This document shows, in pieces, positions 25,433-34,869 of a DNA stretch of 64,000 bases. Where the stretch lies: assembly GCA_031291845.1 (NCBI GenBank), contig JARLIH010000390.1:1-64000 (forward strand), read 5' to 3'. Both the position numbers and the translations under genes were made by a program. Each line of letters starts with the position of its first letter. The first letter of the stretch is position 1. The notes under the pieces were generated by a model that was given only the letters and a program-made list of their open reading frames with translations, was not told the origin of the DNA and did no database searches. The stretch comes from Isosphaeraceae bacterium. GTDB taxonomy: Bacteria > Planctomycetota > Planctomycetia > Isosphaerales > Isosphaeraceae.

Positions 25433-27357
25433 CTCGGGACCAGGCCCCAGAAGCATCGACGGTTGCGCGCGACAGTGCGGCGCCTCGGCGAGCGGTTGTC
25501 ATCTTATTGCTGCTCGTCCATGCCGGACTGCTCCTCGGCAATCTGCGCTGGAACTTTATCGTCGTCGACGAGGTCGCGCACGTGCCGGCCGGCGTCTCGC
25601 ACTGGCAGACCGGTTCGTTTTCCCTCGACCGCGTCAACCCGCCGCTGGCAAGGATGCTGGCCGCCCTGCCGATGCTGCCGGCCCATCCCAAGACCGACTA
25701 CCACCGTTTCGATGCCTCGCATGGCATCCGCCGTGAGTGGGAAGTGGGCAGAGACTTCATTGCCGCCAACGGCGGCCGGTCTTTCGACCTGATTTGCTTG
25801 GCTCGCTTACCGGGGGTCGTGTGGTCGTTGCTGGGGGGCTGGCTGGTCTTTCGATGGGCGCGAGAACTTTACGGCAACGGCGGGGGCTATCTCGCGTTGG
25901 CGGTGTGGTGCTTCGATCCCACCATCCTCGCTTTCGCCCCGGTGGTGACGCCTGACCTCCCCTCGGCCGTTGCTGGGTTGTTAGCGACGTTCGCGTTTCG
26001 GCGCTACCTCCAGCGAGGGCGCTGGTCGACGGCGACCTTGGCCGGCCTCGCTCTTGGGATCGCCCTACTGGTCAAGCATACGCTGGTCTTGCTGTACGGC
26101 ATCCTGGCTGTTCTCTGGCTGATCGACTGCTGCCGGAGACCGTTTCCCGCGAATTTTGCCGCACTCGGGCGCAAGATCGGCCAAGCCGTTCTGATCGTCG
26201 GCGTCAGCCTTTACACCCTCAACGCGGGCTATGGCTTTCACGGAACGGGGCGGGCGCTCGAAGAGTACCGATTCGTCAGCCGCATGTTCACCGTGGGCGA
26301 ACCATTGCAGAACCGTTTCCAAGGCACATGGCTGGGCAGGATTCCGGTGCCTCTCCCCGACGATTATCTGGAAGGGATCGATCTTCAGCGCAGGGACTTC
26401 GAGGGCGCACTCAAGTCGTACCTCAACGGCAGATGGAGCGATCACGGCTGGTGGTACTACTATCTCGAGGCATTGGCGCTCAAGGAGCCTGTCGGCCTTT
26501 GGATCTTGGGGCTCTGGGCGCTCGGGATGGTGCTGGTTCGCCACCCGGGCGCCGCTTTGCCCCAAGAGGAGCTCTTCCTCGTGGTGCCAGCCCTGACCTT
26601 CTTCATGGTGGTCAGTTCGCAGACGGGTTTCAGCCACCATATGCGGTACGTCATTCCGATGTATCCTTTCTTGATCATTGGGATCGGGAAGCTGGCGTAT
26701 TTCTTTCGTCCCGGCCACCCGTTTTGCGCAGCGACCGTTGCGGCATTGCTGTCATGGGCGATCGCCGGCAGCCTGATCGTTTACCCCCACTCCCTCTCTT
26801 ACTTTAACGAGCTCGCGGGCGGACCTCGGAATGGTCATGCCTTCCTGCTCGACAGCAACATCGATTGGGGCCAAGACCTGCTCTATCTCAGAGAGTGGCA
26901 ACGCGCGCATCCCGAATCCCGGCCGTTGCGGCTCGCCTATTTCAACGCCGTCGACCCCAGGCTCTTCGGGGTGGAATACTGCCTCCCGCCGCTTCATCGG
27001 TCGCAGTTCGCCGATGTTGCGGAACTACAAGGGGGCGATATCTATATCGCCGTGAGTGCGACGCTGCTCATGGGAAGGGGGTTTGAGGTCCCCAACGGTC
27101 AGGGAAAATGGGAGCAAATCGAGAGCAGCGACAGCTTCGATTACTTGCGCACACTCACTCCTGTCGCCCGCGCGGGTTACTCGATCTTGATCTACCGAAT
27201 CACGCCGGCGCAGGCGAGGATCTGGGCGGGACGGACCGACGCGGTCGACGTGCGGCGAGCGAATCACCAAGAGGACTCCGTGAGCCTTCAGTTGGAGAAC
27301 ACGACCGATTGCGACACGGCTCTGTCTCGATTCCTGGGAAGGCGAGGCTCCGGCTGA
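25429..27357 (+). CDS. GT-C family glycosyltransferase (paralogue of 9538)
   Basis: A 642-residue polytopic protein. After helix 1 comes VVDEVAHVPAGVSHW, then LDRVNPPLARML; about twelve helices follow, and the C-terminal region has SYFNELAGGPRNGHAF and IDWGQDLLYLREW, all shared with the protein at 9538. The GTG at 25429 is chosen: it overlaps the GT2 stop and has GGAGGAG upstream. The last ~8 codons (FLGRRGSG) lie inside an inverted repeat, which suggests that the repeat replaced the original C-terminus. Confidence 0.85.
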   Translation: MTRDQAPEASTVARDSAAPRRAVVILLLLVHAGLLLGNLRWNFIVVDEVAHVPAGVSHWQTGSFSLDRVNPPLARMLAALPMLPAHPKTDYHRFDASHGIRREWEVGRDFIAANGGRSFDLICLARLPGVVWSLLGGWLVFRWARELYGNGGGYLALAVWCFDPTILAFAPVVTPDLPSAVAGLLATFAFRRYLQRGRWSTATLAGLALGIALLVKHTLVLLYGILAVLWLIDCCRRPFPANFAALGRKIGQAVLIVGVSLYTLNAGYGFHGTGRALEEYRFVSRMFTVGEPLQNRFQGTWLGRIPVPLPDDYLEGIDLQRRDFEGALKSYLNGRWSDHGWWYYYLEALALKEPVGLWILGLWALGMVLVRHPGAALPQEELFLVVPALTFFMVVSSQTGFSHHMRYVIPMYPFLIIGIGKLAYFFRPGHPFCAATVAALLSWAIAGSLIVYPHSLSYFNELAGGPRNGHAFLLDSNIDWGQDLLYLREWQRAHPESRPLRLAYFNAVDPRLFGVEYCLPPLHRSQFADVAELQGGDIYIAVSATLLMGRGFEVPNGQGKWEQIESSDSFDYLRTLTPVARAGYSILIYRITPAQARIWAGRTDAVDVRRANHQEDSVSLQLENTTDCDTALSRFLGRRGSG

Positions 27358-27417
27358 GCCACGTCCCGCGAGGGGCGCCCCTGCGAGACGTGGCTCGGCC
27401 GGAGCCTCGCTCCCAGG
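27333..27417. repeat. Long inverted repeat overlapping the GT-C gene 3' end
   Basis: Left arm 27333-27365 and right arm 27387-27417 form a ~31-bp stem with few mismatches (key blocks CCTGGGA, GCGAGGCTCCGG, GAGCCACGTC). The loop holds a smaller palindrome AGGGGCGCCCCT. A related single arm occurs at 47837. It ends the GT-C transcript and probably acts as a terminator. It looks like a dispersed repeat family. Confidence 0.8.
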
Positions 27418-27534
27418 TGAACGGTGTCATTTGCTCAACCGATTCCGATGCTGCGCCCAAGCCTGATCCGCCGGCTCTTCTCAGCGCACTTGCGTTCACA
27501 GAACAGCTATGAGGGGTACGTCGGAGAATGTGAG

Positions 27535-28437
27535 ATGGTGACTTCCTCCAAGGTGTTGGACGTTTTCCGCGAGTTTCGGGATCGGCCGTTCGTCTTCGTC
27601 GAGCCCGGCGGCAACTTCGGCGATCAATTGATCTATCGAGGTGCAGAGAAACTGGCCGCCGGGGTGGGTCTTCGGTTTTGCAGCATTTCGTATCAAGAAT
27701 TCGTGCGCAGACGGCTGGATCGAGAGGAGGTTGTTTACATTCATGGCGGGGGCGGCTGCGTCCCTTGGTGGTCCGGAACCCCGATCGCCGCCCTGAAGCG
27801 GTTACTCCAGATCCACTCCGGCGTTGTTATTGTCGGCCCACAGACGTTTTGGACGGAGCCGAAGTTCCTCCGTCGGGTTCTCCGAGGGGTCCGCCATCCC
27901 CGGCCGGCGAGAATCATACTCTTCACTCGCGAGGCGATTTCGTGGAAGGCTGTTCGCGAGCATGCACCGATCCACACCGAAGTGATCGCTGATCATGACA
28001 CGGCGCTGAATTTGAGCGCGGATGATCTTGGAATATCGCGCTGCGTTCGGCAGGGAGACCTTTGGCTGCTCCGGAAGGACAAGGAAGCCCCGCGCCGCAG
28101 TCCGCACGTCGCCCAGGCCGTCGATCCGATTGCAACCTGTGCCACGCTTGAAGAGTGGCTGGAGATCCACAACTCGGCGAGGACGATTGTCACCAACCGC
28201 CTCCACTCGGCCATCGTCGCCTCGATTCTCGATATTCCGGCAGTGCTGTTCCCAAACAACTACTTCAAGAACGCAGCGGTCTGGGAATTCTCCCTTAAAT
28301 CGCGCGGCGTATTGTGGTCCGATGTGCCTCCGCCATTCGATACATCTGTCCCCACACCGGGCGCGGAGAAGAGCGGGCGCGTTTCCACAGGAGTGAGCAA
28401 ATTCAGCGTCGGTTGGCATCGGAAGACGAACGCTTGA
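27535..28437 (+). CDS. Polysaccharide pyruvyl transferase-like protein
   Basis: A 300-residue protein. PFVFVEPGGNFGDQLIYRGAE near the start, VVYIHGGGGCVPWW, VVIVGPQTFWTE, VIADHDTALNL and IVTNRLHSAIVASIL are the conserved blocks of the PS_pyruv_trans family, which adds pyruvate ketals (or related groups) to polysaccharides from phosphoenolpyruvate. The ATG at 27535 follows CGGAGAATGTGAG; the open frame upstream lacks similarity. Confidence 0.85.
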   Translation: MVTSSKVLDVFREFRDRPFVFVEPGGNFGDQLIYRGAEKLAAGVGLRFCSISYQEFVRRRLDREEVVYIHGGGGCVPWWSGTPIAALKRLLQIHSGVVIVGPQTFWTEPKFLRRVLRGVRHPRPARIILFTREAISWKAVREHAPIHTEVIADHDTALNLSADDLGISRCVRQGDLWLLRKDKEAPRRSPHVAQAVDPIATCATLEEWLEIHNSARTIVTNRLHSAIVASILDIPAVLFPNNYFKNAAVWEFSLKSRGVLWSDVPPPFDTSVPTPGAEKSGRVSTGVSKFSVGWHRKTNA

Positions 28438-28477
28438 ATCACCGCTACGATTCACTCCGCCGGAAGGATCGCCACCG

Positions 28478-29404
28478 ATGATCGTGACTGTCACCGTGAG
28501 CACTTGGAACCGTGCGAGCTACCTGGACTCGACCCTCACGGGAATGCGGAACTTGCACGTCCCGGAAGGGATCGATTGGGAGCTCTTGGTCGTCAACAAC
28601 AACTGTACCGACGGCACCGACGAGGTCATCGCCAGGCATGCTCGCGGTCTCCCCCTGCGCCGGCTCTTTGAGGCTGACCAGGGACTCTCGAACGCAAGGA
28701 ACCTTGCTGTCGCTGAGGCGCGCGGCGATTTGATTCTATTTACGGACGACGACGTCGTGGTGGACTCCGGCTGGATGGCCGCGTACGTGGAAGCGGCTCG
28801 AAACTGGCCGGAAGCCGACTATTTCGGTGGGACGATCGATCCACTCTTTGAAGCCGAGCCCTCAGGGTGGATCAGACGCCATCTGAAACTGCTTTCCAGT
28901 CCGTTTGGTATCCACCAGTTTGGTGAAGAGATCCGCTTCTTCCGTCCGAGCGAAGCGCCGTTCGGCGCCAACATGGCGTTCCGTCGAGAGGTCTTGGGCG
29001 CCCGACCTTTCGACTCCCGGTTGGGGCGCTGTGGCGACGAGGTCGTCAATGGAGAGGAGACCGCCCTGTTCGAGAGGCTGGCTGCATCCGGTGTGCGCGG
29101 GCTGTGGGTCGGCACCGCGCGCGTCCAGCACAGAATTCCTTTGGATCATATGACAGAACAATACCTTTATCGGTGGTACCGCGGCGCGGGGCGCACGCTT
29201 GCGAGGTGTGGAGGCGTTTCGCGCTGTGAACGTTTCTTGGGCCTCCCCCGCCGTGTATGGGAACTGAATTACGTCGCCGAACCAGGCACTGCGTTGCTCT
29301 CGATTCTCGTCGCTTTGAGCGCAGCCTCGAAAGGCTCGCTGTGGATGCGTGCATTTCAGGTCTCCGCGAGAATGCGTGGTTTCATTTCCGAACTGAGGCA
29401 ATGA
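28478..29404 (+). CDS. GT2-family glycosyltransferase
   Basis: A 308-residue protein. Motifs: VTVSTWNRASYLDSTL, LLVVNNNCTDGTDEV, GLSNARNLAVAEARGDLILFTDDDV, FGANMAFRRE and NGEETALFERL. GGAAGGA lies 10 bases before the ATG. It follows the pyruvyl transferase by 40 bases and is the last gene of the plus-strand glycan run. Substrate unknown. Confidence 0.9.
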   Translation: MIVTVTVSTWNRASYLDSTLTGMRNLHVPEGIDWELLVVNNNCTDGTDEVIARHARGLPLRRLFEADQGLSNARNLAVAEARGDLILFTDDDVVVDSGWMAAYVEAARNWPEADYFGGTIDPLFEAEPSGWIRRHLKLLSSPFGIHQFGEEIRFFRPSEAPFGANMAFRREVLGARPFDSRLGRCGDEVVNGEETALFERLAASGVRGLWVGTARVQHRIPLDHMTEQYLYRWYRGAGRTLARCGGVSRCERFLGLPRRVWELNYVAEPGTALLSILVALSAASKGSLWMRAFQVSARMRGFISELRQ

Positions 29405-30004
29405 CCCGTATTGATTCACCCTTTCCGGTTGGACCTGCTTTTGTTCCGACACCGCTGGCTCGCCAGCCGTTGTCTGGCCCGCGCTCCCCGCTTGCGGAGG
29501 CGCCGGGAACCTTGTCGGGAACCGGTTGACCCTGTCTCCGCGGTAGCCGGTCAAGTCTCGCCGCGCGAGAGCTGCTTAGTAGATCCGATTCTTCTTGGGT
29601 CTTGGCGCTCGTGGCGGACGACTCGCGGCACCATCAGCTCCGACAACTGTCGGCAAACGGGATAGGGAGATCGCGCTATGGCCGGTCGCAGGTGAGTCCG
29701 GTGTGTCATTGCCGTCGAAATGCAGTCCGCGTGTCGTGCGATTCGACCTGACAAAAGATAATTTCAGAATTGTATGGCGGATCGATCGCCCTTGTGGCTA
29801 TTGTAAGGTTCTCTAGGTACAACTCGTAGCAGACAGCGTTAGGCGCCGGTAGCAAGTTCCGGGCGTCCTGTTTTGGCGTCGATCCTTTCCGGCCGAATTC
29901 TCCCGGCCCAAGTGAGTCGCCGAACTGCGCTCGCCTCCGTGCGTCTCCGCTTGGGGTGCCCGCAGACGCTAGGCACCTCTTCACGGAAGGTGCGGGTGGT
30001 CGAG
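29405..30004. other. Intergenic region, no supported gene
   Basis: About 600 bases; several short frames are open on both strands, but none has a ribosome site, family match or plausible composition. Nothing else stands out. Confidence 0.5.
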
Positions 30005-31405
30005 ATGCTCGGTCCGAGAGGACGCTGGTTTCCGTTGATGTCATCCTGGTTCGGTAGAACGGTGTTCGTCGCATGGGCGCTCCTCGTCGGCCTTGCCGCC
30101 TCTCCCGCGGGGGGGCCGCCAGCGGCGCCTGCCAAGGCGGCCCCGACGCCGACGTTCACCAAGGACGTCGCGCCGATCCTTCAGCGGAAGTGCCAGAACT
30201 GCCATCGCCGTCACCATGTGGGGCCGTTCTCGCTCGAGACGTATGAACAGGCGCGGAAGCGTGCCGCGGACATTGCGTCGGTCGTCGAGGACCGCCGCAT
30301 GCCGCCGTGGAAGCCGGCGCCTGGGGTTGGCCCGAAGCTGAAGCACGACCAATCGCTGACGCGGCAGGAGATCGCCACCCTGGGCGCATGGGCGCATGCA
30401 GGGGCCCCGGAAGGAGAGGCGAAGGACATGCCCCCGCCGGCCCAGTTCGCGACTGGGTGGAAACTCGGGCCGCCCGACCTCGTGCTCGAGCCGACCGAGG
30501 ACTTCCCGCTCTGGGCGTCCGGGCCGGACACCTACCGCTGCTTCGTGTTGCCGACCAACCTCGCGGGCGACGCATATGTCTCGGCCCTCGAGTTCCAGCC
30601 CAGCAACCGCCGGATCGTGCATCACATCAACGCGTTCCTCGACATCAGCGGCGATGCGCGGAGACGCGACGAGGCGGAGCCGGGGATCGGATACACGTCG
30701 TTCGGGGGGCCGGGGATCGAGTCCTTCGAGGAGCTCACGTTCTGGGCGGCCGGGCACGAGGCGAGCCGCCTCCCGCTCGGGATCGGCCAGCGTCTGCTCC
30801 GTCAGTGCGATGTCGTCATGCAGGTCCATTACCATCCGTCCGGAAAGCCGGAGGTCGATCGCACTCGCATCGGGGTCTATTTCTCGCGCGAGCCGGTCAA
30901 GCAAGCGCTGCACTGGAACCGGGCGTCAAACTCCAAGTTCCAGATCGCCGCCGGCGAAACCAACGTCGAGGTCAAGGCAAGCTGGTTCGTCCCCGCCGAC
31001 GTCGAGGCCTTGGGCGTCTCACCGCACATGCATCAGCTCGGGCGCGACATGCGCATCAGCGTCACCTTCCCCAACGGCCGGATCCAGGATCTGATTCAGA
31101 TCCCCGCCTGGGACCCAACCTGGCAGAGTGCCTATTACTTCCAGCAGCCGATCGCGCTGCCACAGGGGTCGGTCGTCAACGTGGTCGCGCACTTCGATAA
31201 CTCGGCGCACCCGCGCAACCCGAACCAGCCTCCCAAACGAGTGAAGTCGGGCTCAAACGTGAGCGACGAAATGTGCGAAGGCTTCATCGCGGTCGTGAAG
31301 AAGGGCCAGGACCTGACCGTTCCCCGGGCGACCGACGATCTCACGGACATCTTCGCAAAACAGCGCATTCGGAAGCTGATCAAAGAGGTCAACAAGGGGC
31401 GCTGA
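30005..31405 (+). CDS. Cytochrome c-like / copper type II monooxygenase-like fusion
   Basis: About 466 residues. Signal peptide GRTVFVAWALLVGLAASPAG; then a haem c site CQNCH in VAPILQRKCQNCH, a planctomycete cytochrome c-like segment with MPPWKP. A two-domain copper ascorbate-dependent monooxygenase-like part follows, with RRIVHHINAFLD, QVHYHPSG and GVSPHMHQLGRDM as candidate copper ligands. Exported; predicted to couple electron transfer to hydroxylation or a related redox reaction. An ATG at 30038 is an alternative start right before the signal peptide. No operon partner. Confidence 0.82.
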   Translation: MLGPRGRWFPLMSSWFGRTVFVAWALLVGLAASPAGGPPAAPAKAAPTPTFTKDVAPILQRKCQNCHRRHHVGPFSLETYEQARKRAADIASVVEDRRMPPWKPAPGVGPKLKHDQSLTRQEIATLGAWAHAGAPEGEAKDMPPPAQFATGWKLGPPDLVLEPTEDFPLWASGPDTYRCFVLPTNLAGDAYVSALEFQPSNRRIVHHINAFLDISGDARRRDEAEPGIGYTSFGGPGIESFEELTFWAAGHEASRLPLGIGQRLLRQCDVVMQVHYHPSGKPEVDRTRIGVYFSREPVKQALHWNRASNSKFQIAAGETNVEVKASWFVPADVEALGVSPHMHQLGRDMRISVTFPNGRIQDLIQIPAWDPTWQSAYYFQQPIALPQGSVVNVVAHFDNSAHPRNPNQPPKRVKSGSNVSDEMCEGFIAVVKKGQDLTVPRATDDLTDIFAKQRIRKLIKEVNKGR

Positions 31406-31859
31406 TCGACCTGCTCCCGCTCGGGAAGCCTGGAGCGACTGGCATCTCTTTCGAGATGAACGATCGGTCGTCGATATTGTCTAGCCGGGATCGCACGCGA
31501 CCCTTTCCGCCGGCGCCTTTCAAGATGCGGTATCTGCCTGCGGGCGTCGTTCCGAGCCGAAAATCGCGTGTAAGGTCAGCCGCGGGTCTTCGCTGGGACG
31601 AATGATCCCGGTTCGAACCTTGCCACCTTTGGTTCCCGTCTCCTGCTTGTCGGCAAGCTCGCCGAGCTGAGCCCGGGGCGCTGGTTGGGTCGTTGCCTTT
31701 GTCCTGGCGCTATGCCGGTGGTCACCGGTGAGTTTTCAAGAGCGTCGCGATCGACCCGTTCTTCGCACACTCCCTTGCCTCTAACCCGCCCCCCCATACG
31801 CACGCAACAGGCCGCACTCGGTCTTTTTCGAGCCGGCCGAGAATTCGATCTTTTGTACC
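31406..31859. other. Intergenic region, no supported gene
   Basis: About 450 bases after the monooxygenase gene. No supported ORF and no clear hairpin terminator. The promoter for the ArsR-type gene begins at its right end. Confidence 0.45.
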
Positions 31860-31887
31860 TTGACCACGACTGCGTGATTGATACAAT
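31860..31887 (+). promoter_or_regulatory. Candidate sigma-70 promoter for the ArsR-type gene
   Basis: TTGACC (31860-31865), 16-base spacer, TACAAT (31882-31887): 5/6 matches to both consensus boxes. It would give a ~260-base 5' leader before the ATG at 32152. No ORF is supported in that leader. Confidence 0.5.
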
Positions 31888-32151
31888 GCGTGCATGGATT
31901 CGTGAGAGGTGAGGTGGCGTGGGAATGGAGGTCGCGTCGCCCTGTCCGCGAAACGTGAGCGAGCGAGCTTGCCTGGCAACGATCCATTCGCCTTGACCGG
32001 GGCGAGCACGCGCCAGCGGCCCGGGTTGGATGCTCAGGTCAACCATGTTATCGGCTGCGTCGTTTTCGTGGACCACCGTGCCGTCAGGATGGCGCGGGTG
32101 TTCGTCAGTTGCGTGAAGTTCTCCTTTCCGATATCTCGGGAGCGTGTATTC

Positions 32152-32460
32152 ATGGCCACCGTCACCGCGAAGACGGCCCTGCCCACCGATGAAGACCTGC
32201 ATGTGGCCGTATCCTCGTTGAAGATGATCTCGGACGGCACCCGTCTCAAGACGTTGTTTCTCTTGGAACAGGGTGAGTCAAGCGTCGTCGGCCTCTGCGA
32301 AGCGCTCGGGGTTACGTTGCCCGTCGTCAGCCACCACGTGGCGCTCTTGAAGGTCTCGGGGATCGTGAAGACCCGTCGCTCGGGGCGACATATCTACTAT
32401 TCGTTGTCTCACCTGGGCCGGTTCGCGGTCACGACGGCGCGCCGGCTCATGAAGGACTGA
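32152..32460 (+). CDS. ArsR-family winged-helix transcriptional regulator
   Basis: A 102-residue protein. ISDGTRLKTLFLLEQGESSVVGLCEALGVTLPVVSHHVALLKVSGIVKTRRSGRHIYYSLS, interrupted here only to name it, is the full ArsR HTH with recognition helix around PVVSHHVALL and the wing RRSGRHIYY. No cysteine metal box (ELCVCD) is present, so it is probably not a classical metal sensor. It stands alone; its target is unknown. GGGAG lies ~10 bases before the ATG. Confidence 0.87.
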   Translation: MATVTAKTALPTDEDLHVAVSSLKMISDGTRLKTLFLLEQGESSVVGLCEALGVTLPVVSHHVALLKVSGIVKTRRSGRHIYYSLSHLGRFAVTTARRLMKD

Positions 32461-32869
32461 TGCACACGAAAGACTGCGAGTCCCGCGTGCCCGCGCTGGG
32501 GCCGCCGCGTCCGACGCCGATTCCTCCCCATTCCGAAGACCGTCGGACTCGTCGCGCCTCAGTGCGGGCATGCCGGATTCGTTCCGTCGTATCACGTGCC
32601 TTCGTCACGTCCGACGCCGATGCTGGACCGGATCCTCGCAGTCCAATGTGCCTTGGTGGTTTCGGCAGTATAGGTGTTGTGGCGGGACGAGGGGGTTGGC
32701 GTCTTTTTTAACCGAGTTGTTGCTTTAGAAGGCGGTCGTGTACTATGCTCACCAATGTTGACGAGATGGAGCGCCGGCGTTTGTGGAAGGGAATCTTAAG
32801 GATGAGATGTGTCGCCCAGCATGTGGCAATCCTGCCACACGGCAATGCCCCACCGTTGGAGCCCCCTCG
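32461..32869. other. Intergenic region with a candidate promoter
   Basis: About 410 bases. A T-run TCTTTTTTAA at 32702-32711 may end the ArsR transcript, although no strong stem precedes it. TGTGGCA-ATCC-TGCCACA at 32822-32839 is an inverted repeat just before the next gene. Confidence 0.4.
32720..32749 (+). promoter_or_regulatory. Candidate promoter
   Basis: TTGCTT (32720-32725), 18-base spacer, TATGCT (32744-32749). Moderate match; positioned ~120 bases before the small conserved gene. Confidence 0.3.
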
Positions 32870-33172
32870 ATGAGCCGTAGCCCAGACGCCACCTCGATCG
32901 TGGAATCGACGTTCGCTTCCGCAATGGAGTTGACACCGGCCTGGATCAACGTGAAGGCAAGCGCCCGCGCGACGCGGGCGGCCAAGGCCCGCAACTCGAG
33001 TAAACGCCGCCGCTTCGTGGATCCGGCAACTTGTGAGCGCGACTACTCGGAAGCCGAGCTCGAATTCATGCGCGCCATTCAAGAGTACAAGCAACGTAGC
33101 GGGCGCGCGTTTCCGACCTGGAGCGAGGTTCTTGAAGTGCTCCGGGCACTCGGCTACGAGAAGTCCGCCTGA
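32870..33172 (+). CDS. Small conserved planctomycete protein, unknown function
   Basis: A 100-residue protein. A basic, Ala-rich N-terminal half is followed by [21 protein letters not shown] and [28 protein letters not shown] recognise this C-terminal block as a recurrent planctomycete family of unknown function; the basic residues before it would suit nucleic-acid binding. The ATG at 32870 is preferred; the frame is open from 32783. Confidence 0.65.
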   Translation: MSRSPDATSIVESTFASAMELTPAWINVKASARATRAAKARNSSKRRRFVDPATCERDYSEAELEFMRAIQEYKQRSGRAFPTWSEVLEVLRALGYEKSA

Positions 33173-33435
33173 TCCCCGTCCAGCACGTCGTCCGCGATTT
33201 TCGGCAGGTGATGCCCGCCTTGGCCCGCTCGGCCACGTGTCACCCGACTGTCAGGGATGGAGCGGGCCACCCATCAATTCGTAACCGAGCGATGTTGCAA
33301 TGATGCCACATCGCTTGCGGCTCCGCGGCACCGTCTTCCCGTGTGTGATCTAGGCTCGAATTACCGGCACCCTCGGGGTGTTCGTGTGAGTTGAGTTGAC
33401 GGCACCGCACGAAGGCGTGCAACGGAGACCCCACG

Positions 33436-34083
33436 TTGAAGAACTCCCGCGCTGTTAAACGCTTCCGAAACCCACGTTATGCACCCGAGTTCCTGGAACG
33501 GCGCTTGTGTCCCACCGATCTTTCCGGCGTGAGCGCGCCGGCCGCGGACGTTGCGACGTCGTCGTCTGATGCGGCGAGCTCTACGGTAACGACGACGACT
33601 GATGGCAGCTCAAGTGACGGTTCCGCCGTGGCGACCGCAACCGTGACGGTGACGGACACGTCGTCAGACGCCGGTGCCGCCGTGACAACGGCGACGGACA
33701 CGACGTCGGTCGCCGGTACCGCTGTGGCAACAGCGACGGATGTGTCGTCGGTCGCCTCGGCGGCCCCCTCGTCAGCCGCGGCGCAGAGCGCGGGTACGGT
33801 CGTCACGTCGGATCTCGCGGGCACGATCGCAGCTACGACCTTGATCGCTGCGGACGACCCGTCCCCCTCCGATCCGAGCGACGGCCTGCCGCCGATCACG
33901 TTGCCGCCGATACCGCCGGTCGGTCCGTCGGGGCCCGCCGACGTTACGGCGGCGTTGGTAGTCTCCGACCCGGGTGACGCCCCATCGGACCCAAGTGATG
34001 GCCTGCCGCCGATTACGCTGCCGCCGGTCCCGCCGGTCGGCCCGTCGGGTCCCGCCGACGTGCCAGCCCTGACGACAAGCTGA
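33436..34083 (+). CDS. Low-complexity Ser/Thr/Ala/Pro-rich protein with LEPR-like N-terminal motif
   Basis: A 215-residue protein. The N-terminus has RYAPEFLERRLCPTDLSG, like the R-x-P-x-x-LE-x-R-x-L motif that opens many planctomycete surface/exported proteins. Then comes a Thr/Ser/Ala/Val-rich region with TAT-like repeats, and two copies of the ~25-residue unit DPSDGLPPITLPP...PVGPSGPADV. It is probably a surface or spacer protein; not enzymatic. A strong terminator follows. It could be a truncated member of a larger family. Confidence 0.65.
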   Translation: MKNSRAVKRFRNPRYAPEFLERRLCPTDLSGVSAPAADVATSSSDAASSTVTTTTDGSSSDGSAVATATVTVTDTSSDAGAAVTTATDTTSVAGTAVATATDVSSVASAAPSSAAAQSAGTVVTSDLAGTIAATTLIAADDPSPSDPSDGLPPITLPPIPPVGPSGPADVTAALVVSDPGDAPSDPSDGLPPITLPPVPPVGPSGPADVPALTTS

Positions 34084-34171
34084 CAACCGTATCAGCGCGC
34101 ACTGTGCTGTGCGCGCAGAAGCCGTGGACCGGCTGGATTGGGCCCGTGCCGGACGCGATCTGAATCACGAG

Positions 34172-34222
34172 AGGCGACAACGTGCGACCACCTGTGGTGG
34201 TCGCACGATCTGTCGCCTTTTT
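34172..34222 (+). terminator. Rho-independent terminator
   Basis: GGCGACA and GTGCGACCACC pair with GGTGGTCGCAC and TGTCGCC around a TGT loop, followed directly by TTTTT. Placed ~90 bases after the low-complexity gene. Confidence 0.85.
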
Positions 34223-34869
34223 GTGTGCTCGTGATCGCCGAGCGTTGCGGGGGCGAGCCGGAGCGACGACACCCCTCTCATCGATGACCCCGGGATAGTG
34301 CGGTCCGGCGGCGCTTGTGATCCGCGGGCCGTCAAGCTCGGTAACGATCGACCGGAGGGGAATCAGGAAGGGTTCCTCGGTCGGTGGCGCACCTCGCGGA
34401 GGCAGGCTTCCTCGGGGAACATGCCGAGGAGGCGCTGGAAGCGATGGATCAGGATTGCATTCTGCCAGTTCCGTGCGCGGATGGTTCCCAGGACGGTCTG
34501 GGGCTGGTCGAACCTGGCGATGTTGAAGAGCCTGAGGGGCTCGCTCGGTGCAGTTTCCGGTGGCATGGCTGTGCGTTGACCCGCGGGGAATCGTGACGCA
34601 GGGCGATCGGGCGGCAATCGAATCCGAGAGAATCTACTGAAATCATAGGTTTCAATCAACGCCTTGTCCGCCGGAGGAAGGTCATTTGGTGAAGCGCTCG
34701 TCCCAGGTCCGGAACGTTGTGAGTCGGCGGTGCCCGATAATGCGTTACGGCAACGCGCCGTGAGGTTTTCCGGCAACCCTGTTCGTCTCGTCGGTCGTGG
34801 GCCCTATAAGATGACCGTCCGCAAAAGCGATGTCTGTTCTGATCCAGGGTTCCCAGTCCCAAGGTTCCC
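34223..34869. other. Intergenic region, no supported gene
   Basis: About 650 bases. A minus-strand frame at 34363-34776 contains a stretch of fairly protein-like composition (LFNIARFDQPQTVLGTIRAR) but has no family match or ribosome site, so it could be a decayed gene. Nothing else is supported. Confidence 0.4.

Noticed and set aside
34363-34776. Minus-strand ORF, partly protein-like
   Set aside because: No homology I recognise, no ribosome site, poor composition at both ends; could be a decayed gene but not supported.
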